Positions 8,421 through 17,755 of a stretch of DNA of 64,000 bases are shown here, piece after piece. The DNA is from Chthoniobacterales bacterium (lineage in GTDB: Bacteria; Verrucomicrobiota; Verrucomicrobiia; Chthoniobacterales; UBA10450). Location of the stretch: the NCBI GenBank assembly GCA_013821455.1, contig JACDGS010000022.1:1-64000 (forward strand), written 5' to 3'. The position numbers and the translations under genes are program-made. The notes under the pieces were generated by a model. That model had not been told where the DNA came from and made no database searches. It worked only from the letters and a program-made list of their open reading frames with translations. How positions within the stretch are numbered: position 1 is the first letter of the stretch; each line of letters begins with the position of its first letter.

Positions 8421-9014
8421 GTGATCGCCAAGATTTCTCATCTCATCGCTTTCGGATTTGTCATGACCGCGCCCTTCGTCGCGGGGGCGCAGGCAGCGGC
8501 TCCGCCTCCCTTAAAAAAGGCCAGGGATCTGATACATCGGCAGGAGCCAATTAATGTGTCGCCCCGATTGCTCGGGCAGGTAACGCCGGAGAATTCGCAC
8601 GTCCGTGTTTCCATCTCGAAACAACGGGCCTACCTGCTGCTCGGCGACGAAATGGTGATCGACTCACCGATTTCATCGGGCAAACGGGCGCGCCCGACTC
8701 CGACCGGCAGTTTCCATGTTTTGGAAAAAGACAAAGGACACCACTCCAGCGTATACGGGGACTTCGTGGACGGCGCGGGTCGCATCGTTAGGCGCGGGGT
8801 TAGTTCGCGCATCGATTCCGCGCCCAGCGGCACCCATTTCGTCGGCGCGGAGATGACCTGGTTCATGCGGCTGACGGATGAAGGGGTGGGCATGCATGTC
8901 GGTTTTTTGCCAGGTTACGCCGCGTCGCACGGATGCATTCGCATGCCGTCGGCGGCCGCGGAGATGTTTTTCAACCACGTTAAAGTCGGCACGCCCGTTC
9001 TGGTCGAGGAGTAG
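8421..9014 (+). CDS. L,D-transpeptidase (YkuD domain), exported
   Basis: A peptidoglycan cross-linking or lipoprotein-anchoring enzyme. The YkuD catalytic signature is clear near the C-terminus (MHVGFLPGYAASHGCIRMPSAAAEMFF), with active-site Cys and His. VRVSISKQRAYLLLGDEMVIDSPISSGK is the usual domain start. The GTG at 8421 gives a signal-peptide-like N-terminus (IAKISHLIAFGFVMTAPFVAGAQA); ATG 8463 and the track TTG 8364 are alternatives. The domain accounts for most of the ~200-residue protein. A second YkuD gene lies at 21.3 kb. Confidence 0.82.
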   Translation: MIAKISHLIAFGFVMTAPFVAGAQAAAPPPLKKARDLIHRQEPINVSPRLLGQVTPENSHVRVSISKQRAYLLLGDEMVIDSPISSGKRARPTPTGSFHVLEKDKGHHSSVYGDFVDGAGRIVRRGVSSRIDSAPSGTHFVGAEMTWFMRLTDEGVGMHVGFLPGYAASHGCIRMPSAAAEMFFNHVKVGTPVLVEE

Positions 9015-9048
9015 CAACAAGTCCGTCAGACGGGATTCGCCCTGCTCG

Positions 9049-10278
9049 TTAGGCCAGGCGCTGGCGCAAAAGATTGAGCGCGTTTTGGGAGGCGAGTTGT
9101 TTGAAAGTCTCGCGATCGGTGGGGAAGAAAAGATGCCTAACGAATGTCTCGCCGCCACCCGCAAGCGCAAGATAAGCCGTGCCCACAGGCTTCTCGGCGC
9201 TGCCGCCGCCCGGACCGGCGATGCCCGTGGCAGCCAGAGCGAAAGTTGAATTTGCTTTTGCGCGCGCCCCTTCGGCCATGGCCCGCGCGACCTCTTCACT
9301 CACCGCGCCGTGCGCGGCGATCAGCTCCGGCTCCACGCCCAGCATCGCGCTTTTCGCCTCATTCGCGTAGGTGATATAACCGGCCAGGAACACCGCCGAC
9401 GCGCCGGGCACATTCGTTAGGCGATGGGCCAGAAACCCGCCAGTGCACGACTCCGCCACCGCCAGTGTAGATTTTTTCTCGATCAGTCGCCTAACAATGA
9501 CCGCCTCCAAGCTCTCGCTCGTGGTCGAAAAGATAAAATCCGCGAGCTTTGCGCGCACGATCGCATCGGCTCGCTCGATGACTGCGGGCGAGGCGATCAC
9601 GCGCAAATCGACCTCCCCCATGCGCGCGCAATAGCCGAGCTCCAAACCCGGGAGCGCGAGCAGTTCCGTGCCCACCGCTTCCTCGACATACGACTCGCCC
9701 ATTCCGACGAGCCGATAACTGCGATAGGCGAAGGCGTCATCCTGCCTAACGATGACGCGCAGAATCGGCCGCACCGCTCGCTCGAACATCGGCTGCAGCT
9801 CCCGCGGTGGTCCGGGCAGGAGAAACAAATGGGGCGATTTTTTTTGGCCATTCGCGCGCGCGGGAAGGTAGAGCCCGGGCGCCGTCCCATGGTCGTTAGG
9901 CAAGACTTGCGCGCCGCGCGGGACCTGCGCCTGGCGAAGAATGCGATTCGTTAGGCGAATACTGCGGGTGGCGAGCCGTTCGGTGATGAGACGTTGCAGC
10001 TCAGGGTCGGTCGCCAGTTCCAAGCCCAGCATCTCGGCTGTGATCTCGCGCGTGATGTCGTCGGTCGTCGGTCCCAGCCCGCCGGTGACAAAAATGATCT
10101 CCGCCGTCTCGAAATTTTCTTCGAGCGCAGCGCGAATCGCCACGCCATCCGGCACCGCGAGTTGGCGTTCGACGCGCAAGCCTAACGGCAGGATCTGACG
10201 CGCAAGAAAAGTGAGGTGCGTATTGAGCACGTCGCCGAGCAAAATCTCGGTTCCGGTATTAATGACGACGACCCGCAC
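9049..10278 (-). CDS. cinA: CinA-like protein (NMN amidohydrolase / competence-damage family)
   Basis: Two domains: an N-terminal molybdopterin-binding-like (COG1058) domain with TGTEILLGDVLNTHLTFLA and FVTGGLGPTTDDITRE, and a C-terminal NMN deamidase domain with TLAVAESCTGGFLAHRLTNVPGASAVFLAGYITYANEAK and ATGIAGPGGGSAEKPVGTAYLAL. The length of 409 residues is normal when started at GTG 10278 (VRVVVINTGTE); the track start lies in a repeat upstream. The stop TAA is inside an octamer copy (9047). Seven copies fall in or at the end of this gene, one of the densest loads in the window. The family name links it to competence, but its known activity is in pyridine nucleotide recycling. Confidence 0.9.
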   Translation of the reverse strand: MRVVVINTGTEILLGDVLNTHLTFLARQILPLGLRVERQLAVPDGVAIRAALEENFETAEIIFVTGGLGPTTDDITREITAEMLGLELATDPELQRLITERLATRSIRLTNRILRQAQVPRGAQVLPNDHGTAPGLYLPARANGQKKSPHLFLLPGPPRELQPMFERAVRPILRVIVRQDDAFAYRSYRLVGMGESYVEEAVGTELLALPGLELGYCARMGEVDLRVIASPAVIERADAIVRAKLADFIFSTTSESLEAVIVRRLIEKKSTLAVAESCTGGFLAHRLTNVPGASAVFLAGYITYANEAKSAMLGVEPELIAAHGAVSEEVARAMAEGARAKANSTFALAATGIAGPGGGSAEKPVGTAYLALAGGGETFVRHLFFPTDRETFKQLASQNALNLLRQRLA

Positions 10279-10367
10279 GCGGCAACTTTTCGCGCGAGGA
10301 TTGCTCGGGTGCCAATGCAAAAGCAAACGTCGTGGGTTTTGGCAGACCTCAGGTAACCAAGCTCGGC

Positions 10368-10486
10368 AGGCATGCGTCTCGCGGCGACGAACTTTTGCAC
10401 GCATCCGCCCTCACACGAGTGGGAAGGCGGGATTAAAGTTCATTCTGGGAAAACACCGCAACCAGCGCGAGACGGATGCGCTACCC
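10368..10486. repeat. Inverted pair of REP-like repeats between cinA and clpX
   Basis: The left copy (10368-10402) has GCATGCGTCTCGCG followed by CGACGAACTTTT. The right copy (about 10447-10486) has, in inverse orientation, CCAGCGCGAGACGGATGCGC and TACCC. Both match the ends of the transposase element in recG; the left copy lacks the small hairpin seen there. The pair is therefore a degraded BIME-like element. It fills most of the 232-bp cinA-clpX gap. Confidence 0.65.
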
Positions 10487-10510
10487 GAAGTGCAGCTCGC
10501 CGCCTAACGA

Positions 10511-11791
10511 TCAGGCCGCGTCTTTGTCCTGCTTCTTGCGGATGAGCGGAACCTTTTTTCCTTCGACCACGGCGCGATTGATCGTCACTTCCGCGATGTC
10601 TTCGCGGCTCGGCACTTCGTACATGATGTCGAGCATGATCCGCTCGAGCATGGAGCGTAGCGCACGCGCGCCGGTGCCTTTGGTCACGGCCTGAGCCGCC
10701 AGGGCTTTCAACGCGTCCTTCGTCACGGTGAGACGCACGCCTTCCATGGCGAAGAGCTTTGTGTACTGCTTGATCATCGCGTTCTTCGTGTCGGTCAGGA
10801 TCTGCACCATCTCTTCCTCCGTCAGCGCGTCGAGCGCGCTCAAGACCGGGAGACGACCGATGAACTCGGGAATCATGCCGAAGCCTAACAAGTCTTCCGG
10901 CTCGACGTGGCGCACGGATTCTTTGCGCGCGGCTTCCTCGACTTCCAACGTCGGGCTCCCGAAGCCCATCATTTTATGCCCGATCCTTTTCTGCACGATT
11001 TTATCGAGGCCGACGAAAGCGCCGCCGCAGATGAACAAAATCTTTTCCGTGTTCACCTGGATGTATTCCTGATGGGGATGTTTGCGGCCGCCTTGCGGCG
11101 GGACATTGCAGGTGCTGCCTTCAAGAATTTTCAGCAGCGCCTGTTGCACGCCTTCGCCGGACACGTCGCGCGTGATCGAGACGTTGTCGGTTTTGCGCCC
11201 GATCTTGTCGATCTCGTCGATGTAAACGATGCCGATCTCGGCGCGCTTCACGTCGTAATCGGCATTCTGTAACAATCTCAGTATTATATTCTCGACGTCC
11301 TCGCCGACGTAGCCTGCCTCGGTCAGCGTCGTCGCATCGGCGATGCAAAACGGTACGTCGAGAATTTTCGCGAGCGTTTTCGCGAGGAGGGTTTTGCCAG
11401 AACCAGTCGGACCGATGAGCAGGATGTTGCTCTTCTCAATCTCAACATCGGCGAACGGGTCGGGCTGAAAGGCCGACGAGGTATCGTTAGGCGCGCTCGT
11501 TTGCAGGACGCGCTTGAAATGGTTATGCACCGCAACCGAAAGCGTCTTCTTCGCGAGCTCCTGTCCGATCACATATTGATCGAGCGAACGCCGGATGTCT
11601 GCCGGTTTCGGCACGCGAATATTAGATGACTGCCGCCGCGCGTCCTCGTTCAGCTCCTTATCGAGGATGCTTTTGCAAACGTTAATACAGCTATCACAAA
11701 TATAGACGCCCGGACCCGCGATGAGTTTGCGCACTTCCGCGTGGCTCTTGCCGCAGAAGGAGCACATCGTGAGGTTCGAAGCGCGTGCCAT
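10511..11791 (-). CDS. clpX: ATP-dependent Clp protease ATP-binding subunit ClpX
   Basis: A hexameric AAA+ unfoldase that feeds substrates to ClpP. It has the N-terminal zinc-binding domain ([11 protein letters not shown], then CDSCINVC), Walker [16 protein letters not shown], Walker [11 protein letters not shown], and the ClpP-docking and sensor regions including [10 protein letters not shown] and [10 protein letters not shown]. Its 426 residues are normal. One octamer (11485) encodes SAPNDTSS in the variable loop before the Walker A strand, where ClpX proteins differ in length. It is third in the tig-clpP-clpX unit, 25 bases after clpP. Confidence 0.96.
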   Translation of the reverse strand: MARASNLTMCSFCGKSHAEVRKLIAGPGVYICDSCINVCKSILDKELNEDARRQSSNIRVPKPADIRRSLDQYVIGQELAKKTLSVAVHNHFKRVLQTSAPNDTSSAFQPDPFADVEIEKSNILLIGPTGSGKTLLAKTLAKILDVPFCIADATTLTEAGYVGEDVENIILRLLQNADYDVKRAEIGIVYIDEIDKIGRKTDNVSITRDVSGEGVQQALLKILEGSTCNVPPQGGRKHPHQEYIQVNTEKILFICGGAFVGLDKIVQKRIGHKMMGFGSPTLEVEEAARKESVRHVEPEDLLGFGMIPEFIGRLPVLSALDALTEEEMVQILTDTKNAMIKQYTKLFAMEGVRLTVTKDALKALAAQAVTKGTGARALRSMLERIMLDIMYEVPSREDIAEVTINRAVVEGKKVPLIRKKQDKDAA

Positions 11792-11816
11792 ATTTCCGGC
11801 TGCTCTTGAGCAGTTC

Positions 11817-12527
11817 CTATTCCTCGACCTTTTGCGGGAGCGCGGCCTCTGCGACCGCGGTGGCGCGATCGTTCAACGCTTTATCGCCCGCGCCGTCGAG
11901 GAGTTTCAGCTCTTTGCGCGACTTAATGACTTCATCCACGAGCCCGTAAGTCTTCGCCTCGTTCGCGTTCATATAATAATCGCGATCGGAATCATGCAGC
12001 ACCTGCTCTTCCGGCCTGCCGGTGTGTTGCGAGAGAATGCGGATGAGCCGCTTCTTCAGCTTAAACATGTATTCCACCGTGCGCTCGACATCACTCGCCT
12101 GACCTTGAGCGCCTCCAGAAACCTGGTGAATCATGATGTCGGAATTCGGGAGCGCGAAGCGTTTTCCTTTCGTCCCGGCGGCCAGTAGAACCGCGCCCAT
12201 GCTCGCCGCCATGCCGAGGCAATAAGTGGTCACGTCGCAGGTGAGGAACTGCATCGTATCGTAAATCGCCAGACCCGCGGTGACGGAGCCGCCTGGTGAA
12301 TTAATGTAAATGTTGATGTCTTTTTTCCCATCTTCCATTTGCAGGAAGAGGAGCTGCGCGATGATAAGATTGGCGATGTGATCGTCGATCGGCGTGCCGA
12401 GAAAAACGATCCGATCCTTGAGCAAACGCGAGTAAATATCGTAGCTGCGTTCGCCGCGTGCGGTTTGCTCGACCACCATCGGCACGAGCACGGATTGAGA
12501 GAGATTTTCGTTACGAAGATTGGTCAT
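11817..12527 (-). CDS. clpP: ATP-dependent Clp protease proteolytic subunit
   Basis: A serine protease tetradecamer. The catalytic residues are Ser109 in GMAASMGA, His134 in IMIHQ and an Asp near 183. The start is ATG 12527 ([21 protein letters not shown]), which overlaps the end of tig by 17 bases; the track ORF extends 35 codons further into tig without cause. The length is 236 residues, slightly longer than usual because of a C-terminal tail ([18 protein letters not shown]). The overlap suggests translational coupling with tig. Confidence 0.95.
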   Translation of the reverse strand: MTNLRNENLSQSVLVPMVVEQTARGERSYDIYSRLLKDRIVFLGTPIDDHIANLIIAQLLFLQMEDGKKDINIYINSPGGSVTAGLAIYDTMQFLTCDVTTYCLGMAASMGAVLLAAGTKGKRFALPNSDIMIHQVSGGAQGQASDVERTVEYMFKLKKRLIRILSQHTGRPEEQVLHDSDRDYYMNANEAKTYGLVDEVIKSRKELKLLDGAGDKALNDRATAVAEAALPQKVEE

Positions 12528-13872
12528 TTTGATTCGGAACCGGCTCGGAAATCGCCGGTGAAGATATACCATCGATGGTAGCATTCGACCCCAGGAAAGC
12601 AACGGTCTTGGCGAGCAGGATCTGCTCGACAAGGTTATTCATGCCGTCGTTTTGCTCGATTTCCTGGCGCAATTTTTCCGGGGTTATATTCGCGTGCATG
12701 GCCTGATGGCGGAGACGTTCGTCCACGTCAGCGCGCGTCACCTTCAGCTTCTCCTTCTCCGCGATGCGGTGCAGGATGAAATTAGTTTTCAAACGATGCG
12801 CCGCCATCCCGGCCGCCGCTTCGATCAGCTCCTTTTCCTTATCCTTCAGCGCCTCGTCCGATATGCCGCGTTCACGATTGCGATGCACCAGATCGGCCAG
12901 CGTGCTGCGCGTTTCGTGCTTGAGTAAATCCGGCGGCAATTCGAATTGGATAAGGTCGTTGAGAAACTTGATCACCTGCGACTCGCGGGCGTTCTCGCGC
13001 TGATGTTCCTTATCGTGCTCGATCTGATGTTCGAGCGCGTGACGCAGCTCCTCGAGGTTTTTCTCCGGCATCCACTTCGCGGCGAACGCATCGTCCAGCG
13101 GCGGGAGCACGCGTTGTTTGATCTCGAGCAGCGTAACCGAATAGTCGGCTCCCTTGCCCGCCACCTCCGGCACCGGAAAGTCGGCGGGAAAAGGCACCCT
13201 TACGGTGCGGGTTTCGTTAGGCTGCTGCCCGATCATAGCTTCTACGAAACCGGGTAGGAAATTATCGGGCGCAACGCGCAGCCAGAATTTTTTACCGCCC
13301 TGCAGATTTTTGCTCGCGGCCGGCGCCAACTCCGAAATGGGTTTGCCCTCTACCGTCCCCTCGAAATCGATCACCGCGAAATCCTCCATCGCCACGCCGC
13401 GCGTCTCGGGCAGATCGACGAAATCCGCTGATTGCTCGCGCAACCGTTCGACCGCCGCGTCGATCTCTGCCCCCGTCACCTCTGTGCCGGGAAGCTGCAG
13501 CGGGATGCCTTTGTATTCCGGTAGCTCGAATTCCGGCGCCGTCACCACCGTCGCGCGAAAACGCATCGAGCGATCGTCGCCAAATTCAACGTCTTCGAGG
13601 TTCGTTAGGCTAACGACCCGTAGCTGCTTCTCCGCGATCGCGGCATGATAACTTTGCGAGACGAGCTTCTTCGTCAGCTCATCCTGGATGTCTTTGCGAA
13701 ACTTCGATTCGATAATGCGTTTAGGCGCTTTGCCCGGGCGGTAACCGGGAATACGGGCCTGCCGGGCGAAGCTTGTCGCGATCGCATCCCACTCCTGCGT
13801 CACCTCTTCCGGCAGCAATTCGATCTTCAGCGTCGCGACGCAATGCGGTTGAGTCTCGACTTCGACCTTCAT
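12511..13872 (-). CDS. tig: Trigger factor chaperone
   Basis: A ribosome-bound folding chaperone. The ribosome-binding tail motif appears as [17 protein letters not shown] (residues ~43-59), followed by the FKBP-like middle domain ([20 protein letters not shown]) and the helical C-terminal substrate cradle. The length, 453 residues, is normal. It is first in the tig-clpP-clpX unit. An octamer at 13613 is followed directly by CTAACG, giving an overlapping mirror CGTTAGGCTAACG inside the codons VSLTNLED. The 222 bases upstream to hutI hold no gene; the tig promoter is expected there, but I cannot point to it. Confidence 0.94.
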   Translation of the reverse strand: MKVEVETQPHCVATLKIELLPEEVTQEWDAIATSFARQARIPGYRPGKAPKRIIESKFRKDIQDELTKKLVSQSYHAAIAEKQLRVVSLTNLEDVEFGDDRSMRFRATVVTAPEFELPEYKGIPLQLPGTEVTGAEIDAAVERLREQSADFVDLPETRGVAMEDFAVIDFEGTVEGKPISELAPAASKNLQGGKKFWLRVAPDNFLPGFVEAMIGQQPNETRTVRVPFPADFPVPEVAGKGADYSVTLLEIKQRVLPPLDDAFAAKWMPEKNLEELRHALEHQIEHDKEHQRENARESQVIKFLNDLIQFELPPDLLKHETRSTLADLVHRNRERGISDEALKDKEKELIEAAAGMAAHRLKTNFILHRIAEKEKLKVTRADVDERLRHQAMHANITPEKLRQEIEQNDGMNNLVEQILLAKTVAFLGSNATIDGISSPAISEPVPNQNDQSS

Positions 13873-14094
13873 GGAGCGCCCACGTTACCGGAGCGTCGAT
13901 TCCGGCGCAAACCATCCGCGCAAACGAGCCCTTGCCGGCCGGGCGATGGACGCTTCTTGTCGGCGAAGCACGACGAGGGAGCCCTCGCTCAAACCTGCGC
14001 GTGCGGGAAAAATGAGAACGCAAATTGCATGGAGGGGTCCCTCGCCGTCTGCGCGGCTCGGGATGACAACCGGCGGCGCAGTTCCTCGAACATC

Positions 14095-15348
14095 CTACAG
14101 CTCACGCCGCCCTCGGATGTAAACGGAGTGAATCAGCGGGAGACCGAACCAATAGGCGAGCTCGCGATAATCTTCGCAATCGCAAACTACAAAATCGGCC
14201 CTCTTCCCGACTTCGAGCGACCCGATCCGTCCGCCGCGCCCGAGACTATAGGCGGCATTCACAGTTATACTCGTTAGGCATTCGGCCGGCGTCATCTTCA
14301 TCTGCGTACAGGCAAGAGACATTACCATTGGCAGCGAAGGCGTCGGAGAAGAGCCCGGATTGAAATCCGTCGCGAGGACAGCAGCGAGTCCAGCGTCGAT
14401 CATATCTCGCGCCATCGGGTAACGCGTCTTGCCTAACGAATAAACCGACGCCGGCAACAGAACCGGCTGCACGCCCGCGGCTTTCATCGCCGCAATCCCC
14501 TCCTCTTCCGTTTGCTCGAGATGATCCGCCGTCACCGCGCCCAGTTCGGCCGCGAGGGCAGCGCCGCCCGAATTCGTGAGCTGATCGGCGTGCATTCGCA
14601 ACTGCAACCCCGCCGCTCTAGCTGCGCTAAGGACACGCCGGGTCGAAACCGCGTCGAAATAACCGTGCTCGCAAAATATGTCGCAATATTCGGCCAGCTC
14701 TTGCCTAACGACTTCGGGCAGCATCTCTTCGACCAGGCAATCCGCGTACTCGTTAGGCCGATCCTCGTATTCCTCCGGCAACGCATGCGCGCCAAGGAAA
14801 GTCGCAACGAATTCTATCGGCGTTGTCTCGTTCAAGCGGCGGATGACGCGGAGCATTTTGAGTTCCTCCTCCAGCGAAAGGCCGTAGCCGGATTTCGCTT
14901 CCATTGTCGTTGTGCCGCAACGCAAAAACCACTCCGCGCGCTTCTGCGCCAGCGCGAGTAGTTCCTCCTCGCTGGCCGCGCGCGTCTTGCGCACCGTGGA
15001 ACGAATTCCCCCACCCTGCGCCGCGATCTCTTCGTAGGTCGCGCCGCGCGCGCGCATCTCAAATTCTTCCACGCGATCGCCGCCGAAAACCGGATGCGCG
15101 TGCGCATCGACGAATCCCGGGAGCACCACCCGGCCACGCGCCTCGAGGACGTCCGCGTCGTTAGGCAAATTCCGCTCGATTTCCTCCGAGGATCCGACCT
15201 GTTCGATCACGCCATCGCGCACCAGCATTCCGCCTCCGGAGATAATTCCCAGCTCGCGCATTTCCGCTCCAGAGCGCGGGCGCGCCGGTCCCGCAAGTGT
15301 CATCAGTTGCGCGCTATGCAGGACGGCGACAGAACCCATGACAATCAA
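14095..15348 (-). CDS. hutI: Imidazolonepropionase
   Basis: The third step of histidine breakdown: opens imidazolone-5-propionate to N-formimino-L-glutamate. An amidohydrolase-superfamily enzyme with the metal site LPGFVDAHAHPVFGGDR at ~75-90, MEAKSGYGLSLEEELKML, MHADQLTNSGGAALAAEL, and the late metal-binding Asp in LATDFNPGSSPTPSLPMVMSLAC. The length, 417 residues, is normal; ATG 15348 or 15339 may be the start. It is separated from the rest of the hut genes by vapBC, which lie on the opposite strand. Five octamers occur inside it. Confidence 0.93.
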   Translation of the reverse strand: MIVMGSVAVLHSAQLMTLAGPARPRSGAEMRELGIISGGGMLVRDGVIEQVGSSEEIERNLPNDADVLEARGRVVLPGFVDAHAHPVFGGDRVEEFEMRARGATYEEIAAQGGGIRSTVRKTRAASEEELLALAQKRAEWFLRCGTTTMEAKSGYGLSLEEELKMLRVIRRLNETTPIEFVATFLGAHALPEEYEDRPNEYADCLVEEMLPEVVRQELAEYCDIFCEHGYFDAVSTRRVLSAARAAGLQLRMHADQLTNSGGAALAAELGAVTADHLEQTEEEGIAAMKAAGVQPVLLPASVYSLGKTRYPMARDMIDAGLAAVLATDFNPGSSPTPSLPMVMSLACTQMKMTPAECLTSITVNAAYSLGRGGRIGSLEVGKRADFVVCDCEDYRELAYWFGLPLIHSVYIRGRREL

Positions 15349-15434
15349 TCAACCGTTCGTCGCGCGAAGCAACCGTCCACTTCTGTATTCCAAAACGGCT
15401 TGTTAAGGATTCCATATCGTGGCAAAATGGAATC

Positions 15435-15683
15435 GTGAAAACTACCGTTGATATTCCAGACAAGACCCTTCGCGAAGCGATGAAGTTCGCCAAGGCGAAG
15501 ACGAAACGCGAAGCCATCCTCGCCGCCCTTGAGGAATTCAATCGCAAACGCCGCATAGCCGCGTTGGTGAAACATTCCGGCACTTTCACTACGCTCATGA
15601 CGAACGACGAGATCGAGGGGATGGAAATAAAACGCATGAAACTTTGGGGCAAGGCGACGGTCTCGCGCACTTACAAGCCGTGA
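15435..15683 (+). CDS. vapB: VapB-type antitoxin
   Basis: An 82-residue antitoxin. The N-terminus MKTTVDIPDKTLREAMKFAKAKTKREAILAALEEF is a ribbon-helix-helix DNA-binding domain of the VapB/DUF2191 type. The C-terminal part (FTTLMTNDEIEGMEIKRMKLWGK) would wrap and inhibit the toxin. The stop TGA overlaps the GTG start of vapC (GTGA), the usual toxin-antitoxin coupling. The 86-bp upstream gap probably holds the autoregulated promoter. It carries no octamer, in keeping with a recently gained module. Confidence 0.87.
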   Translation: MKTTVDIPDKTLREAMKFAKAKTKREAILAALEEFNRKRRIAALVKHSGTFTTLMTNDEIEGMEIKRMKLWGKATVSRTYKP

Positions 15684-16048
15684 CCTTGATCGACACGTCT
15701 TCCTGGGTCGAGCAGCTCCGCATCGGTGGCAATGCAGCCGTGCGGGCACGGGTCGAATCTTTGCTTCAGACAGGCCGTGCAGCTTGGTGCGCGGCGGTAC
15801 GCCTGGAGCTGTGGGCAGGGGTAAGTAACGACAGAGAGCGCGCCATTTTACAATCCTACGCCCGGGAACTGCCTGATCTCGTCATCAATAGCCGGATCTG
15901 GCAGGAGGCCTGCGACCTGGCGAGTCGCTGCCGCAAAGCAGGCAAGCGCGCCCCAACATCCGACATCCTCATCGCCGCTTGTGCAAGACATCACGAAGTC
16001 GGGATCGAAACCGCCGACGCGCACTTTGATTTTCTCATGACGCTCTGA
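15680..16048 (+). CDS. vapC: VapC-type PIN-domain ribonuclease toxin
   Basis: A metal-dependent RNase of 122 residues. The four acidic PIN residues are visible: LIDTSSW near the start, RLELWAG, TSDILIAAC and TADAHFDF. The GTG start at 15680 is chosen over the track start at 15644, because LIDTSSW must lie at the N-terminus and GTG overlaps the vapB stop. It stands convergent to ftcD, 19 bases away. No octamer is present. Confidence 0.88.
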   Translation: MTLIDTSSWVEQLRIGGNAAVRARVESLLQTGRAAWCAAVRLELWAGVSNDRERAILQSYARELPDLVINSRIWQEACDLASRCRKAGKRAPTSDILIAACARHHEVGIETADAHFDFLMTL

Positions 16049-16067
16049 GAGCAGACGAAGAATCGGC

Positions 16068-17753
16068 CTAACCGATTTTAGTTTCAACGACTTCGCTGAT
16101 TTTCTCGAAGGCGGCTTCGGACTCGTCGCTGATCTCATGCACGCGATGACCGAGTTGAGTCTTCACCGCCTCATCCTTCAGATCTGAGAGGTTTACGAGT
16201 ACATTGAGGCCGGCTCCTTCGATGCAGCCGCGCGTCGCAATCAGGCCTACGCCGACATCGGAGATCGATGCCGGATTCCCCTGTTCGGCCATCGCCGCCA
16301 GGAGCGGGTAACTTTGCAAAGCCGTCTCCATCACCCGCAACGGAATCTCCGCGGCATGTTTGTTGGCGGCTTGAATCGCCGCAGATCGCGCCGCTTTTTC
16401 CTCAGCGGAATCCTTCGGCAGAGCGAAAGCCGCCATCACTTTGTTAAAGGCCTCGGTGTCTTCATCGACGAAAAAGAGCAACTGGTCCTTCAGCTCCTGC
16501 GCTTTCACCGCCCAACCGCTGAAGGTGTCGAGTTTCTCTTCCCAGCCTCGTTTGCCCGCGGAAAGATTCGCGACCATTCCGCCTAACGATGCTCCAAGCG
16601 CTCCCATCAGGGCCGCGGCCGAGCCCCCTCCAGGCGCGGGAGAATCGCTCAGCGTTTCATTGCAGAACTGCCGCAGATTTAGCCTCACGAGTGGCTTTTT
16701 TGCTTCCGTCGCGATCTTGAATTCGATCACCTTTTCCTTGGGATCGAACCGCTTCAGTTCGCTCAAGCCTAACGAACGAATCGCGAGATCGATCAGCTCC
16801 TCTTCCGAGCCGCCTTCCGACCATTTTTGTTTGCGCAAAAAATAGCGGCCTGCATCAAGGAGACATTTCTTCGGCAGCATGCCGACGATCTCCGAGCCGG
16901 TGACGCGCATTCCGCGCTTCGCCGCGGATTCCACGCAGGCATCGAACGCGACGTGCAATGGCGTTTCTTCGATGTTCGTGAGGTTAATCGAAACCTGCGC
17001 GATGCCATATTCCTCGACATACCAGCCGATCGCCTTGACGTGCTTCAGCATTCCTGGGACGCGGACCGGTTCGCCATTTTCATCGAGCACCTTTTTGCCG
17101 GTTGGCGTTCCGTCCTCGGTCTTGATGCGGCCGGCCTCGCGCACGTCGAACGCGACCGAGGTCGCGCGGCGCGTGGCTTTCGTGTTGAGGTTGACGTTAT
17201 AAGCGACCAGAAAATCGCGCGCGCCGATTACGGTCCCGCCGGCTCTTTCATTGAAAACAGCCGGACCAAAATTCGGCTTCCAGGCAACGCCTTTTATTTT
17301 CTCGAAGAAGCCTTCGTACTCGCCCGCGCGGATGACCGAAAGGTTCGAGCGCGTCGGGTCATTCGCCGCTTTTTCGTAGAGATAAACCGGGATGCCCAGC
17401 TCTTCGCCGACGCGTTTGCCTAACGACTTCGCGCACGCGATCGCCTCCTCCCAACTTACGTCGCTCACCGGAATGAAGGGGCAGACATCGGTCGCGCCCA
17501 TGCGCGGATGCGCGCCAGTCTGCTTGCGCATATCGATCAGTTCCGCGGCTTTTTTGATTCCGCAAAAAGCAGCTTCCACCGCGGCTTCGGGCGTGCCGAC
17601 AAAAGTGACAACGGTGCGATTGGTGCTCGCCCCGGGATCGACATCCAGCAGCGAAATGCCCTCAACCGATTCGATCGCCGCAGTGATCTGCCGGATCACG
17701 TTGAGATCGCGACCTTCCGAAAAATTGGGCACACACTCGATCAATTTTGGCAT
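16068..17753 (-). CDS. ftcD: Bifunctional glutamate formiminotransferase / formimino-THF cyclodeaminase
   Basis: The last step of histidine degradation here: moves the formimino group from formiminoglutamate to tetrahydrofolate, then releases ammonia to give methenyl-THF. The formiminotransferase domain occupies residues ~1-330 (MPKLIECVPNFSEGRDLNVI, KQTGAHPRMGATDVCPFIPV). The cyclodeaminase domain starts at ~365 (CNETLSDSPAPGGGSAAALMGALGASLGGMVANLSAGK). The ATG at 17753 follows the hutU stop closely; the track start 93 codons upstream lies in hutU. The fused form, 561 residues, is like animal FTCD and that of some bacteria, and replaces hutF/hutG routes. Confidence 0.92.
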   Translation of the reverse strand: MPKLIECVPNFSEGRDLNVIRQITAAIESVEGISLLDVDPGASTNRTVVTFVGTPEAAVEAAFCGIKKAAELIDMRKQTGAHPRMGATDVCPFIPVSDVSWEEAIACAKSLGKRVGEELGIPVYLYEKAANDPTRSNLSVIRAGEYEGFFEKIKGVAWKPNFGPAVFNERAGGTVIGARDFLVAYNVNLNTKATRRATSVAFDVREAGRIKTEDGTPTGKKVLDENGEPVRVPGMLKHVKAIGWYVEEYGIAQVSINLTNIEETPLHVAFDACVESAAKRGMRVTGSEIVGMLPKKCLLDAGRYFLRKQKWSEGGSEEELIDLAIRSLGLSELKRFDPKEKVIEFKIATEAKKPLVRLNLRQFCNETLSDSPAPGGGSAAALMGALGASLGGMVANLSAGKRGWEEKLDTFSGWAVKAQELKDQLLFFVDEDTEAFNKVMAAFALPKDSAEEKAARSAAIQAANKHAAEIPLRVMETALQSYPLLAAMAEQGNPASISDVGVGLIATRGCIEGAGLNVLVNLSDLKDEAVKTQLGHRVHEISDESEAAFEKISEVVETKIG

Positions 17754-17755
17754 CG

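Noticed and set aside
9049-10278. cinA as direct proof of natural competence
   Set aside because: Despite the name, CinA proteins act mainly in NMN recycling; no comEA, comEC or dprA is in the window.
13645-14277. Plus-strand ORF over the tig-hutI gap
   Set aside because: It overlaps tig and hutI on the other strand and has no recognisable composition or start signal.
16073-16080. GCCTAACC, GCCTAACA and TGTTAGGC near-matches as part of the signal
   Set aside because: One-base variants are about as frequent as chance allows for 24 possible neighbours on two strands, so only exact copies were counted.
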